From contig NZ_CP043575.1 of assembly GCF_014076495.1 (NCBI RefSeq), forward strand, positions 3,472,001-3,536,000: a stretch of 64,000 bases of DNA, read 5' to 3'. The stretch's first letter is position 1. Each line of letters opens with the position of its first letter. The position numbers and the translations under genes are program-made. A model generated the notes under the pieces. That model ran no database searches and was not told the DNA's origin. It saw only the letters and a program-made list of their open reading frames with translations. Below, in pieces: positions 11,381 to 20,651 of the stretch. Source of the stretch: Comamonas koreensis. Lineage in GTDB: Bacteria; Pseudomonadota; Gammaproteobacteria; Burkholderiales; Burkholderiaceae_C.

Positions 11381-11551
11381 TTAACCGCCCTTGTGCGTAC
11401 GCTTGCCTGGGTTCTTCTTGGAACGGGTAGCAGTGCCACGGGCACGGCTGACCTGTTGGCCGCGGCCAGCAGTAGGCAGGCTCTTGCCGTTAGGCAGGGC
11501 CGGTTGAGGGGTGAACTTGCGGTCAGCTTCCGTAACGATTTTGTTGCCCAT
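11381..11551 (-). CDS. Small basic protein of unknown function (56 aa)
   Basis: An ORF beginning MGNKIVTEADRKF and ending KRTHKGG. A GAGG Shine-Dalgarno is 8 bases before the ATG, and a good intrinsic terminator follows the stop, which together argue for a real gene. The protein is strongly basic (a dozen or so Lys and Arg) with a Pro/Gly-rich, low-complexity middle and a Lys-rich tail, so it is probably disordered and could bind nucleic acid; that is inference only. It is convergent with cbpM and divergent from the lipocalin. I do not recognise a family. Confidence 0.65.
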   Translation of the reverse strand: MGNKIVTEADRKFTPQPALPNGKSLPTAGRGQQVSRARGTATRSKKNPGKRTHKGG

Positions 11552-11772
11552 CCTGGGACCTCGCGATAAACAAAACCGACATTAGGCCACAGATGCCAAG
11601 CGAGCAGATAAAAATACCTGCTAATTCCCGTGCCTTGGTGCGAAATTAGGCATGCAAGCCGCAAGGCGACAGCGCAAATCAGGCGCTTTGCTTACATTTG
11701 GCCCACGCTGGCAGCTTGTAAATTACGCCTATCTGGTTAGGATTCATAAAACAAAACAAGGAATAATTTCTT

Positions 11773-12375
11773 ATGCAAGAGCTCGATCATCAACAACGAC
11801 CGCAACAGCGCTCTCTCTGGCTCCCCCTGGCAGCCGGTGTGGCCGCCTTGGCCGTTTACTGGTGGACCAGCAACAAATCCCGCAAAGTCGTGCCGGTCGA
11901 CCTGATTGAGCCCGTCGCCGACTTTGATGCAGAACGCTTTGTCGGCGACTGGTATGAGATCGCCCGCATCGAGCGCGGCATCGGCAAGCCGCTAACGCGC
12001 TCACGCGTCGAATATGAGCTGCTGAGCGATGGCAGCCTGGGCATCACGACCCGGGGCTTTCATGCCGGCACCCACCGCTGGGTCGAGGGCCATGGCATTG
12101 CCCGCTTTGTCGGCGCGCCCAACTTTGGCGCCATGAAGGCCTCGTTCATGGGCCCCTTCCACGAGGGCTACCATGTCGTCGCCATTGACCCCGATTACCG
12201 CTGGGCCATGCTGATGGGCGACACCACCGACTCGTTCAAGCTGCTCTCGCGCCAGCCCGTGCTCGATGGCAAGACCACCGATATGCTGGTCCACCAGGCT
12301 GCACTGATGGGCGTGGAGACCTCACGCATCCACTGGGTGATGCAGGACGGCATCAACCCTACCGGCCACTGGTAA
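11773..12375 (+). CDS. Lipocalin-family protein (Blc-like) with N-terminal membrane anchor
   Basis: 200 residues. The lipocalin signature GDWYEIAR is at 58-65, and the barrel continues with YRWAMLMGDTTDSFKLLSR near residue 140, as in bacterial lipocalin Blc. Unlike Blc, there is no lipobox Cys: residues 15-31 (LWLPLAAGVAALAVYWW) form a hydrophobic segment that would act as an uncleaved anchor or signal. Presumably binds lipids in the envelope. AAGGA lies 11 bases before the ATG, a slightly long spacing. A weak stem-loop follows at 12409-12437. Confidence 0.88.
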   Translation: MQELDHQQRPQQRSLWLPLAAGVAALAVYWWTSNKSRKVVPVDLIEPVADFDAERFVGDWYEIARIERGIGKPLTRSRVEYELLSDGSLGITTRGFHAGTHRWVEGHGIARFVGAPNFGAMKASFMGPFHEGYHVVAIDPDYRWAMLMGDTTDSFKLLSRQPVLDGKTTDMLVHQAALMGVETSRIHWVMQDGINPTGHW

Positions 12376-12408
12376 GCCGCAGTCCCTTTTATTTCCGGAG
12401 GGACACCC

Positions 12409-12437
12409 AAGCCTGCGCGCGATGCGTGCAGGCTTTG
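12409..12437 (+). terminator. Probable terminator after the lipocalin gene
   Basis: Stem AAGCCTGC/GCAGGCTT with an 11-base loop followed by an interrupted T run (TTTGCTTTG). Weaker than the other terminators here. Confidence 0.5.
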
Positions 12438-12454
12438 CTTTGTCTGATGGCGCT

Positions 12455-13207
12455 TTAGACGCCGATCCGCTTGGCGCCAGCCCGCTCTTCGTCGACCAGT
12501 GCCTGCATGCTGCCAGCAAACGCGATCGCGCCCTTCTCCAGCACATAGGCCCGGTCGCTCACCAGGCGCGCAAAGTGCAGGTTTTGCTCGCACAGCAAAA
12601 TACTCACGCCGCGCTGCTTGAGTTGCACAATCATCTGCGCCATCTGCTCGACGATAACAGGCGCCACCCCTTCAGAGGGCTCATCGAGCAGCACCAGATA
12701 GGGATTGCCCATGAGGGTGCGGGCGACGGTGAGCATCTGCTGCTCGCCGCCACTCATCTGCCCGCCAGCGCGCTGCGGCATGGCCGCCAGGTTCGGGAAA
12801 AAGGCGAGCAGCTCATCCACCGTCCACTCGCTGGCCAGGCTGCCATCGGCCCAGCGGCGGGCGGGCTGGCGGCCCACCTCCAGGTTTTCGAGTACCGTCA
12901 GGTCGCTGAAGATGCGCCGCTCTTCGGGCACATAGCCCAGGCCCAGGCGCGCAATGCGCCAGGGGTCTGCCTGCGCAATGTTCTGGCCCATGAACTGCAC
13001 GGTGCCTTTGCGCCGCTCCACCAGGCCCATGATGGCCTTGAGCGTGGTGGACTTGCCCGCGCCGTTGCGCCCCATCAAGGCCACCACCTCACCGCGCCGC
13101 ACCTCCAGCCCCACATCAAACAGAATATCGGCTTCGCCATACCAGGCGTTGAGCGCGCTCACCTGCAGCAGAAGCTCGGCGTGCACATCGGTTATCTGCG
13201 CGCTCAT
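12455..13207 (-). CDS. livF: Branched-chain amino acid-type ABC transporter ATPase, LivF class
   Basis: ABC ATPase of 250 residues: Walker A GRNGAGKST near residue 48, signature MSGGEQQML near 150, Walker B YLVLLDEPSEGVAP. The spacing and the SEGVAP extension are those of the LivF subfamily. Its start overlaps the livG stop (ATGA). Such ATPases work with LivH/LivM permeases and a LivK binding protein, none of which is in this window; instead the pair follows a yej-type peptide transporter. Substrate cannot be assigned: LivF-class proteins also serve urea and aromatic-acid importers. Confidence 0.88.
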   Translation of the reverse strand: MSAQITDVHAELLLQVSALNAWYGEADILFDVGLEVRRGEVVALMGRNGAGKSTTLKAIMGLVERRKGTVQFMGQNIAQADPWRIARLGLGYVPEERRIFSDLTVLENLEVGRQPARRWADGSLASEWTVDELLAFFPNLAAMPQRAGGQMSGGEQQMLTVARTLMGNPYLVLLDEPSEGVAPVIVEQMAQMIVQLKQRGVSILLCEQNLHFARLVSDRAYVLEKGAIAFAGSMQALVDEERAGAKRIGV

Positions 13208-13989
13208 ACGGCAGGCTCCTGACTTGGTTCCTGGCTGTCATAGGTGCTGCCCTTGCCCAGGTAGACCGCCTGCACCTCGGGGTTGCGCCGCACGGCCTCC
13301 GGCGCGCCCTCGGCAATGAGCCGGCCCCGCGCCAGCACAATGATGCGGTCGGCATAGGCAAACACCACATCCATGCTGTGCTCGGTAAACAGCACGGCCA
13401 TGTCGCGCTCACGGGCCAGTTGCCGCGTGAGCGCCATCAGCTGCAGGCGTTCAGCCTGGGCCATGCCGGCAGTGGGCTCATCCATCAGCAGCAGCACAGG
13501 CTTGTGGGCCATGGCGATGGCCAGCTCCACCCGCTTCACATCGCCATAGGCCAGCGCGCTGCAAGCACGGTCAGCCTGGTCCTGCATGCCCACCAGCGCC
13601 AGCAAGGCCAGCGCCTCATCACGCTGAAAGCGGGCGGCTTTTTGCCACAGGCCAAAGACGCGGCCAGCGGCCGACAGCAAGGCCATCTGCACGTTCTCGG
13701 CCACCGTCAGCGAGGCAAAGGTCTCGGCAATCTGGAAGGTGCGCCCTACGCCCAGGCGCCATATCTCGCGGGGCCGCTTGCCGCCCAGGGCCGTGCCCTG
13801 AAGCAGCATGCTGCCGGCATCGGGCACCAGTTGCCCGCCCAGCATGTTGAAGGTGGTTGTCTTGCCCGCGCCATTGGGGCCAATGAGCGCCAGCACTTCG
13901 CCCCGGCGCAAGGCAAAGCTCACATCGGCCACGGCCTGCACGCCGCCAAAGCGCTTGCCCAAACCGGTCACTTGCAGCAGTTCTGTCAT
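13204..13989 (-). CDS. livG: Branched-chain amino acid-type ABC transporter ATPase, LivG class
   Basis: ABC ATPase of 261 residues with Walker A GPNGAGKTT near residue 39, the Q-loop region GRTFQIAETF, Walker B PVLLLMDEPTAGMAQ and the switch His in FTEHSMDVVF. The TAGMA sequence after Walker B is typical of LivG. 84 bases downstream of yejF on the same strand and overlapping livF by 4 bases. The LivG-LivF pair lacks permease and binding-protein partners here, so they are either encoded elsewhere or the pair is a relic. Confidence 0.88.
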   Translation of the reverse strand: MTELLQVTGLGKRFGGVQAVADVSFALRRGEVLALIGPNGAGKTTTFNMLGGQLVPDAGSMLLQGTALGGKRPREIWRLGVGRTFQIAETFASLTVAENVQMALLSAAGRVFGLWQKAARFQRDEALALLALVGMQDQADRACSALAYGDVKRVELAIAMAHKPVLLLMDEPTAGMAQAERLQLMALTRQLARERDMAVLFTEHSMDVVFAYADRIIVLARGRLIAEGAPEAVRRNPEVQAVYLGKGSTYDSQEPSQEPAV

Positions 13990-14073
13990 GGATTTCCCGT
14001 TGATGCCGCAGGCAGCTTGCGCACTGCCTGCGGCCCTATTCCGCTCATAAAGTCGTTGCCGGGCGCTGCCCGC

Positions 14074-15711
14074 TCAGCCCAGCTCCAGGCTGGCGTCCAT
14101 CAGGCGCTGCGTGTAGGCCTGGCGCGGCGCATCGAGCACCTGCATGACCTCGCCGCTCTCCACCACCTCGCCATCCTTCATCACCAGCACCTCATGGGCC
14201 ATGGCCCGGATCACCGCCACATCGTGCGTGATCAGCACATAGCTCAGGCCGCGCTCGCGCTGCAGGCGCTGCAGCAAGGCCAGCACCTGCTGCTGGATGG
14301 TGACATCGAGCGCGCTGGTGGGCTCGTCCAGCACCAGGATCTCGGGGTCCACGATCAGCGCGCGGGCAATGGCCAGGCGCTGGCGCTGGCCGCCGGAGAA
14401 CTCATGCGGATAGCGCTCGAGCAGGCCCGGGAACTGGGCCTCGGTCATGCCCACTTCCTGCAGCAGCGCCAGCACCTGCTGCTGTAGATCCGCTGGAGCC
14501 AGCTGGGGCTGCGCCAGCTGCAGGCCTTCGCCCACCATCTCCTGCACCGTCATGCGCGGCGACAGCGACGAGAACGGATCCTGGAACACCACCTGCACCT
14601 TGCGGCGCAGCTGCTGGTTGGCCGCGCTGTTGCGCTGGGCTGGCAACTGCCAGGTCTCTTGGCCAATGCGCAGCTCGCCCTGGCTGGGCAGCAGGCCCAG
14701 GATCGCCTGGGCCAAGGTGGATTTGCCCGAGCCCGACTCGCCAATCACCCCCAAGGTCTGACCCCGGCCCAGCGCCAGGCTGGCGCCGCGCACCGCGTCG
14801 AACCGGCCCTTGCGGAACCAGCCCGCTATGCCCGGCAGCGGCGTGGCATAGGCCACCTGCAAATCGCGCGTCTGCAGCACCGTGGGTGCCTCAGGCTGGC
14901 GGGCCACCACCTGGCGCTGGGGCGTGCTGGCCAGCAGCTTTTGGGTGTAGGCATGCTGGGGCGCGGCAAACACCTCGGCCACAGCCCCCTGCTCCACCAG
15001 CCGGCCTTTTTCCATCACCGCGACCCGGTCGGCAAAATGGCGCACCAGCGGCAGGTCATGGGTGATCATCAGCACCGCCATGCCGGTCTGGCGCTGCAAG
15101 TCGCTCAGCAGCTCCAGGATCTGGCCGCGCAGGCTCACATCGAGCGCCGTGGTGGGCTCATCGGCAATCAGCAGCTTGGGCCGGCAGGCCAGCGCCATCG
15201 CAATCATCGCGCGCTGGCGTTGGCCGCCGCTGAGCTGGTGCGGGTAGCTGCCGGCGCGCCGCTGCGGCTCGGGGATGCCGGTTGTGGCGAGCAGCTGCAC
15301 CGCCTGCTCCCAGGCGGCCTTGTCGTCCAGGCCTTGCTTGAGCTGCAGCACCTCGGCAATCTGCGCGCCCATGGTCATCAGCGGGTTCAGCGCCGTCATC
15401 GGCTCCTGAAAGATCACCGCAATCTCATCACCACGCACCGCCTGCATCTCTCGCTCGGAGATCTGCAGCAGGTTGCGCCCGCCCATCAGCGCTTCGCCGC
15501 GCAACTGGGCCTCGCCCACCAGGCGCAGCAGCGACAGCGCGGTGATTGTCTTGCCAGAACCTGATTCGCCGACCAGCGCCAGCTTCTCGCCGGCCTGTAT
15601 GCAAAAGCTCAGGTCCTTGACCACATCCTGGCCGCCAAAGCCCACATGGAGGTGGTTGACCTGGAGCAGCGGCGCGGGCACGGCCACCGGGGATTGTGCT
15701 TGCTCACGCAT
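14074..15711 (-). CDS. yejF: Fused-ATPase subunit of oligopeptide ABC transporter, YejF type
   Basis: Tandem ATPase of 545 residues: two complete ABC domains (first Walker A GESGSGKT, signature LSGGQRQRAMIAMAL; second GESGSGKST, FSGGQRQRLAIARAL), as in YejF/DppDF fusions. The start is set at MREQAQSP (15711), giving an 8-base overlap with yejE; six more codons upstream are possible. With YejA, YejB and YejE it would import peptides (YejABEF transports microcin C and other peptides in E. coli). Same order as in E. coli except for the insertion between yejB and yejE. Confidence 0.92.
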   Translation of the reverse strand: MREQAQSPVAVPAPLLQVNHLHVGFGGQDVVKDLSFCIQAGEKLALVGESGSGKTITALSLLRLVGEAQLRGEALMGGRNLLQISEREMQAVRGDEIAVIFQEPMTALNPLMTMGAQIAEVLQLKQGLDDKAAWEQAVQLLATTGIPEPQRRAGSYPHQLSGGQRQRAMIAMALACRPKLLIADEPTTALDVSLRGQILELLSDLQRQTGMAVLMITHDLPLVRHFADRVAVMEKGRLVEQGAVAEVFAAPQHAYTQKLLASTPQRQVVARQPEAPTVLQTRDLQVAYATPLPGIAGWFRKGRFDAVRGASLALGRGQTLGVIGESGSGKSTLAQAILGLLPSQGELRIGQETWQLPAQRNSAANQQLRRKVQVVFQDPFSSLSPRMTVQEMVGEGLQLAQPQLAPADLQQQVLALLQEVGMTEAQFPGLLERYPHEFSGGQRQRLAIARALIVDPEILVLDEPTSALDVTIQQQVLALLQRLQRERGLSYVLITHDVAVIRAMAHEVLVMKDGEVVESGEVMQVLDAPRQAYTQRLMDASLELG

Positions 15712-16843
15712 GGCGGGTCTCCTTGGCATCTGCGCTGGCTGACGGCGCTGGCTGAGCCGAAAGCGCAGCAGGCGCTGCGCCAGCGCGCGGCGAATTCAGC
15801 TGCTTGCGCGGGTCCAGCGCATCGCGCAATGCATCGCCCATGAAGGTGAGCAGCAGCAAGGTGGTCACCAGCACCGCAAAGGTCGACAGCGAAATCCACC
15901 AGGCATCGATGCTGTTCTTGCCCTGGTTCAACAGCTCGCCCAGGCTGGGGGTGCCCGGGGGCACGCCCAGGCCCAGAAAATCCAGCGATGTCAGGGTCAG
16001 GATCGCGGCACTCATCTGGAACGGCAAAAAGGTGACCACTGGCGTCATGCTGTTGGGCAGGATATGGCGCCACATGATTTTCCAGCTTGGCACGCCCAGC
16101 GCCCGCGCCGATTTCACATAGTCCATCTGGCGGTTGCGCAAAAACTCCACCCGCACATAGTCGGACAGTGCCATCCAGCCAAACAGGCTCAGCAGCACCA
16201 ACAGCAAGCCGGCACTGGGCGCCAGCACCGCGCTGAAGATGATCAGCAGGTACAGGATCGGCATGGCGCTCCAGATCTCGGTAAAGCGCTGAAACACCAG
16301 GTCCACCTTGCCGCCAAAAAAGCCCTGTATCGCACCGGTGAGAATGCCGATCAGCGTGCCGACGGCCGTCAGCGCCAGGCCAAACAGCACGCTGACGCGA
16401 AAGCCGTAGATCAGCTGGGCCAGCAGGTCACGCCCCCGGTCATCGGTGCCCAGCCAGTTGTCCGCCGAGGGTGCCGAAGGCGTGGGCGACTTGGCAAAGT
16501 AGTTGATGGTGTTGGGGCCATAGCGGTTGAGCGGAAAGATCGCCCAGTTGCCATCCTTGCGCAGCTGCTGCTGGATGAAGGGGTCGAGAAAATCGGTGGC
16601 GGTGTGGAAGTCGCCACCAAAGCTGGTCTCCGGGTAGTCCTTGGCGAGCGGGAAATAGGTCTGCCCCTCATAGCGCACAACGAGCGGCTTGTCGTTGCTG
16701 ATCAGCTCGGCAAACAGGCTGAGCACCACCAGCACCACAAAGAGCAGCAGGCTGTAAAAGCCCAGTTTGTTGGACTTGAAGCGGCGCCAGGCGCGGGCCG
16801 CAGGCGAGCGGCCGGGGGGAAGTGGGGAAACAGGCTCGGTCAT
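15704..16843 (-). CDS. yejE: Oligopeptide ABC transporter permease, YejE type
   Basis: Inner-membrane permease of 379 residues. N-terminal cytoplasmic segment with a RFKSNKLGFYSL motif leading into TM1, a long periplasmic loop (about 60-150) and five further TM segments; the permease coupling motif region is SARALGVPSWKIMWRHILPNS. Start placed at MTEPVSPL, preceded by frame-open but unrelated sequence. Overlaps yejF by 8 bases. Separated from yejB by a gene on the other strand, so it may need its own promoter within 16844-17530. Confidence 0.92.
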   Translation of the reverse strand: MTEPVSPLPPGRSPAARAWRRFKSNKLGFYSLLLFVVLVVLSLFAELISNDKPLVVRYEGQTYFPLAKDYPETSFGGDFHTATDFLDPFIQQQLRKDGNWAIFPLNRYGPNTINYFAKSPTPSAPSADNWLGTDDRGRDLLAQLIYGFRVSVLFGLALTAVGTLIGILTGAIQGFFGGKVDLVFQRFTEIWSAMPILYLLIIFSAVLAPSAGLLLVLLSLFGWMALSDYVRVEFLRNRQMDYVKSARALGVPSWKIMWRHILPNSMTPVVTFLPFQMSAAILTLTSLDFLGLGVPPGTPSLGELLNQGKNSIDAWWISLSTFAVLVTTLLLLTFMGDALRDALDPRKQLNSPRAGAAPAALSAQPAPSASADAKETRHA

Positions 16844-16992
16844 CGTTATGGTCTGCAGAGACGGTGTGGGCACCGTCCCCCTCCTGTCACTGAATAGGGC
16901 GGCCTGGGGCCGACGTTGGCAACGGTGGCGGCGAGGGCACGGGGTGCTGCGCTGTCGCCATTGGCCGACAGCCAAACGGCGCGCCATCGGCC

Positions 16993-17478
16993 ATGCTCTG
17001 CGCCATGCCTGCCACCCACACGCCCTCCGCCTTGCGCACCGCGCTCAAAAGCATTGCCATTTTTGAAGCGCTCAAAGGCTTTGCCGCGCTGCTGGGCCTG
17101 TTGGGACTGCTCAGCCTGCTGCACCACGATCTGCACCGCCTCGCGCTGGAGCTGATCGGCCACGTTGGCCTCTCGCCCGAGGCGCGCTACCCGGCCGTGC
17201 TGATTGGCTGGGTGGACAAGATCAATGCCACCCCCATCCATACGCTGGTGCTGCTGGGCGGGACCTATATCGCTGTGCGCTGGCTGGAGGCCTGGGGCCT
17301 GTGGCAGGACAAGGCCTGGGGCGAATGGCTGGGCGCGCTGTCCTCGGGGCTGTACATACCGCTCGAAGTGCAGCACCTGCTGGCGCACCGCCATTGGCAA
17401 GGCGCGCTGGTGCTGCTGCTCAACATCGTCGTCGTGGCCGTGCTGCTGCGGCGCCTGCAGCTGCGCCGCAAGGCATGA
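16993..17478 (+). CDS. DUF2127-type membrane protein inserted in the yej operon on the opposite strand
   Basis: 161 residues with about four hydrophobic segments (FEALKGFAALLGLLGLLSLL, the HTLVLLGGTYIAVRWLEA region, the GLYIPLEVQHLL region and LVLLLNIVVVAVLLRRLQLRRK). The EALKGFAALL start, RWLEAWGLW and SSGLYIPLE segments match the DUF2127 family as I remember it; function unknown. An alternative start is the ATG at 17005. It lies between yejB and yejE and is transcribed against them, which is unusual for an operon that is normally contiguous. No clear ribosome site precedes either start. Confidence 0.75.
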   Translation: MLCAMPATHTPSALRTALKSIAIFEALKGFAALLGLLGLLSLLHHDLHRLALELIGHVGLSPEARYPAVLIGWVDKINATPIHTLVLLGGTYIAVRWLEAWGLWQDKAWGEWLGALSSGLYIPLEVQHLLAHRHWQGALVLLLNIVVVAVLLRRLQLRRKA

Positions 17479-17530
17479 GGCGCGGCGCCATGCCGCAGGT
17501 GCTGGGCTGGCCAATGCGGGCATACGCGAC

Positions 17531-18556
17531 TCAGTCAAACTTGACACGGGGATCCACCCAGACATAGCACAGGTCGCTCACCAGCTTGGTGAGCAAACCG
17601 ATCAAGGTAAACAGGTACAAGGTGCCCAGCACGACCGGGTAGTCGCGCCGGATCACGCTCTCATAGCTCAAGAGGCCCAGGCCATCGAGCGAGAACAAGG
17701 TCTCGATCAACAAGGCCCCGGTAAAGAAGGCGCCAATGAAGGCCGCCGGAAAGCCGGTGACGATGGGCAGCAAGGCATTGCGAAACACATGGCGCCACAG
17801 CACCTGGCGCTCGCTCAGACCCTTGGCCTTGGCCGTCACCACATACTGCTTGCGGATCTCTTCAAGAAAGGCGTTTTTCGTGAGCATGGCCGTCACCGCA
17901 AAGCTGCCGGCCACCATGGCGGTGACTGGCAAGGTGATGTGCCAGAGGTAGTCGACCAGCTTGGCGGCCCAGCCCATCTCTTCCCAGCCCGATGAGGTGA
18001 GCCCGCGCAGCGGAAACCACTGCAGCTGCCCGCCAAAGATCACCAAGAGCGCCACCCCCAGCACAAAGCCGGGTATCGCATAGCCCACCAGCACGATCAC
18101 CGTGGTGACCATGTCAAACCGACTGCCCGCGCGCACCGCCTTGGCAATGCCCAGCGGCACCGCAATCAGGTAGCTGATGAAAAAGGTCCACAGCCCCAGA
18201 CTGATGGAGACGGGCAGCTTGTCCTTGATCAGCTGCCAGACGCTTTTGTTCTGGAAAAAGCTGTTGCCCAGATCAAAGCGGGCGAACTGGCCCAGCATCT
18301 GCACAAAGCGCTCGATGGGCGGCTTGTCAAAGCCGTACAAGGCCTTGATCTCGTCGAGCCGCTTGGGGTCAATGCCCTGCGCGCCCCGGTAGCCCATGCC
18401 CGCGCCCTCCGCGCCCCGGTTGCCGGCCTTGGCCTCTGCCAGGTACTGCTCGACCGGGCCCCCCGGCACGAACTGGATCACCACAAAGGTCAGCAGCAAG
18501 ACCCCGAACAGCGTGGGAATCATCAGCAGCAGACGTTTGAGGATATAGGCAAACAT
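17531..18556 (-). CDS. yejB: Oligopeptide ABC transporter permease, YejB type
   Basis: Permease of 341 residues beginning MFAYILKRLLLMIPTLFGV, the standard first TM of DppB/YejB proteins. The GAEGAGMGYRGAQGIDP insert followed by IKALYGFDKPPIERF is characteristic of YejB. Six TM segments overall and the coupling motif TAKAKGLSERQVLWRHVFRNAL. 134 bases downstream of yejA. Confidence 0.93.
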   Translation of the reverse strand: MFAYILKRLLLMIPTLFGVLLLTFVVIQFVPGGPVEQYLAEAKAGNRGAEGAGMGYRGAQGIDPKRLDEIKALYGFDKPPIERFVQMLGQFARFDLGNSFFQNKSVWQLIKDKLPVSISLGLWTFFISYLIAVPLGIAKAVRAGSRFDMVTTVIVLVGYAIPGFVLGVALLVIFGGQLQWFPLRGLTSSGWEEMGWAAKLVDYLWHITLPVTAMVAGSFAVTAMLTKNAFLEEIRKQYVVTAKAKGLSERQVLWRHVFRNALLPIVTGFPAAFIGAFFTGALLIETLFSLDGLGLLSYESVIRRDYPVVLGTLYLFTLIGLLTKLVSDLCYVWVDPRVKFD

Positions 18557-18690
18557 GCGGGGTGGGCTCCAATGTCAGCACGGGCGGGCAAACGCCGTGG
18601 CACTGTGGCAGAAAATGCCGGGGCAGCGCGGCAGGCGCGCTGGGGCGGTCAGAGGGATCATATAACGGCTGGGCCCGGCATCAGAGCAGC

Positions 18691-20529
18691 TCATGGCTTG
18701 GCGGTTGCGGCTGTGAGCGGCGGCATGCGCGCCCACCAGTAGTACATCACCCAGGTCTCGCCCGGCACATAGGCGGGCACCTGCGGGGGCTCCACCAATC
18801 GCCAGGCGTCATACACCACGCGGTGGCTGGCGGCATACCACTGCGGAATCAGGTAGTGGCCCGCCACAATGATGCGCTCGAGCGCATGGCAGGCGGGCAG
18901 CAGCTCCTGCTCGCTCTTGGCGCTGGCCATCTGGGCAATCATCGCGTCGACCGCAGGGCTCTTCAAGCCAATGAAATTGCCCGAGCCCTCCTGCTCCGCC
19001 GCCGCGCTGCCAAACAGCTCGGCGTATTCCTGGCCCGGGATATTGGTGCCCGGCACATTGACCGATATCAGGTCATAGTCGAACTTGTCGACCCGCTGCT
19101 GGTAGAGCGCGTAATCGGCCACCCGCAGCCGGAGCTTGATGCCCAGCTTCTCCAGGTTGCGCATCCAGGTGGACACGGTGCGAATGCCGCCCTCGTTGCT
19201 GTCGAGAAACTCCAGCTCCAGCGCCTGGCCCTTGGCATTGCGCAGCACGCCATTCCTGTCCACCTTCCAGCCGGCATCGGCCAACAGCGCCTGCGCCTTG
19301 CGCAGGTTGTCGCGCAGGCTGCTGCCCTGGTCGGTGCGGGGGGGATCCTGCAGCGGCCCCAAGGTACCGGCGGGCAGGTCTTTCTCAAAGGGCTTGAGCA
19401 GGGCCAGCTCGGCGTCGCTGGGGCTGCCATGCGTCTCGCACATGGTGTTGCCAAACAGGCCATGCACGCGCTCGTAGGCTCCGTAGAACAGCTGGCGCTG
19501 CATCCACTCGTAGTCAAACGCCAGGCCCAGGGCCTCGCGCACCCGCACATCCTGCAGCACTGGGCGGCGCAGGTTCAAAAAGTAGCTCTGGAAGCCCGAG
19601 GGCAGCTTGTTGGCGAAGTCCCCCTTGCGCAGCTCACCCCGGTCAAAACGCTTGCCATAGAGGCGGCGCGCCCAGTCGCCGGCGCTGAAAAAGCGCATCA
19701 CATCGAACTCGCCGGCCTTGAGCGCCTCCAGCTTGGCGGTGTTGTCCTTGTAGATCTTGACCGTGACCCGGTCAAAATTGGCGCTGCCCACGCGCACGGG
19801 CAGGTCCTTGGCCCAGTAGTCGGGGTCGCGCACGTAGGTGATGTCGCGGCCAAACACCACCGGGCCGATCTTGTAGGGGCCGCTGCCAATGGGCATATCG
19901 GTCACGATCTGGTCAAAGCGCTTGGGCTTGCCATCGGCGCCCAGGCCCCAGTCGCGGCTGAAGACCGGCAGGCTGCCCACGGTCAGCGGCAGGTCGCGGT
20001 TGGGCTTCTTGAAGCGAAAGCGCACCGTGCGGTCGTCGATGACATCGCAGCCCTCCACATCGGCCAGCAAGGTCTTGTAGCCGGGCGTGGCGTACTGGCT
20101 GATCAGCGCCTCGTAGCTGTGCTTGACATCCTGGGCCAGCACCGGTTTGCCATTGTGAAAGCGCGCCGCCTTGCGCATCTTGAATGTCGCGGACATGCCA
20201 TCGGCGGCCACATCGATGTCCTCGGCCAACAGGCCGTAGCCGGTTGTCGTCTCGTCCAGGCTGGCGATCAGCAGGCTGTCAAACAGCATGTCGCTCAGGT
20301 AGGCCGGGGGCGAGCCTTTGATCGTAAAGGGGTTGTATTTGTCAAACGTCGAGTAGCGCAGCGCACTGACCAGGCGCAGCTCACCGCCCTTGGGCGCCTC
20401 GGGGTTGGCATAGGCAAAATGCTTGAAATCCGCCGCGTAGCGCGGCTCGCCCCAGAGGGCGTAGGCATGGCTGGCCCAGGCAGGCGCTGCCGCGGCAGCA
20501 CACAAAATCAGCGGAAGGCAGAATCGCAT
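18691..20529 (-). CDS. yejA: Periplasmic extracellular solute-binding protein, YejA type
   Basis: Family 5 (peptide/nickel) binding protein of 612 residues. The start at [10 protein letters not shown] gives a good signal peptide ending AAAAAPAWA; the open frame runs 35 codons further up but would bury it. Conserved blocks: YGEP-like [38 protein letters not shown], and [23 protein letters not shown]. Delivers peptides to YejB-YejE-YejF. Divergent from fabI, with a 122-base shared upstream region. Confidence 0.93.
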   Translation of the reverse strand: MRFCLPLILCAAAAAPAWASHAYALWGEPRYAADFKHFAYANPEAPKGGELRLVSALRYSTFDKYNPFTIKGSPPAYLSDMLFDSLLIASLDETTTGYGLLAEDIDVAADGMSATFKMRKAARFHNGKPVLAQDVKHSYEALISQYATPGYKTLLADVEGCDVIDDRTVRFRFKKPNRDLPLTVGSLPVFSRDWGLGADGKPKRFDQIVTDMPIGSGPYKIGPVVFGRDITYVRDPDYWAKDLPVRVGSANFDRVTVKIYKDNTAKLEALKAGEFDVMRFFSAGDWARRLYGKRFDRGELRKGDFANKLPSGFQSYFLNLRRPVLQDVRVREALGLAFDYEWMQRQLFYGAYERVHGLFGNTMCETHGSPSDAELALLKPFEKDLPAGTLGPLQDPPRTDQGSSLRDNLRKAQALLADAGWKVDRNGVLRNAKGQALELEFLDSNEGGIRTVSTWMRNLEKLGIKLRLRVADYALYQQRVDKFDYDLISVNVPGTNIPGQEYAELFGSAAAEQEGSGNFIGLKSPAVDAMIAQMASAKSEQELLPACHALERIIVAGHYLIPQWYAASHRVVYDAWRLVEPPQVPAYVPGETWVMYYWWARMPPLTAATAKP

Positions 20530-20651
20530 GCGACAATTCTGCCCTAGCTGGCCACCTGTGCAAGCGTTTACCCCCGAGAAACGCTTTGCGCCGGTGCCCA
20601 AGTCTTTTTTGGCCATGCCCTTATGGCGTGGCACTTATCAGGAGAAGAACA

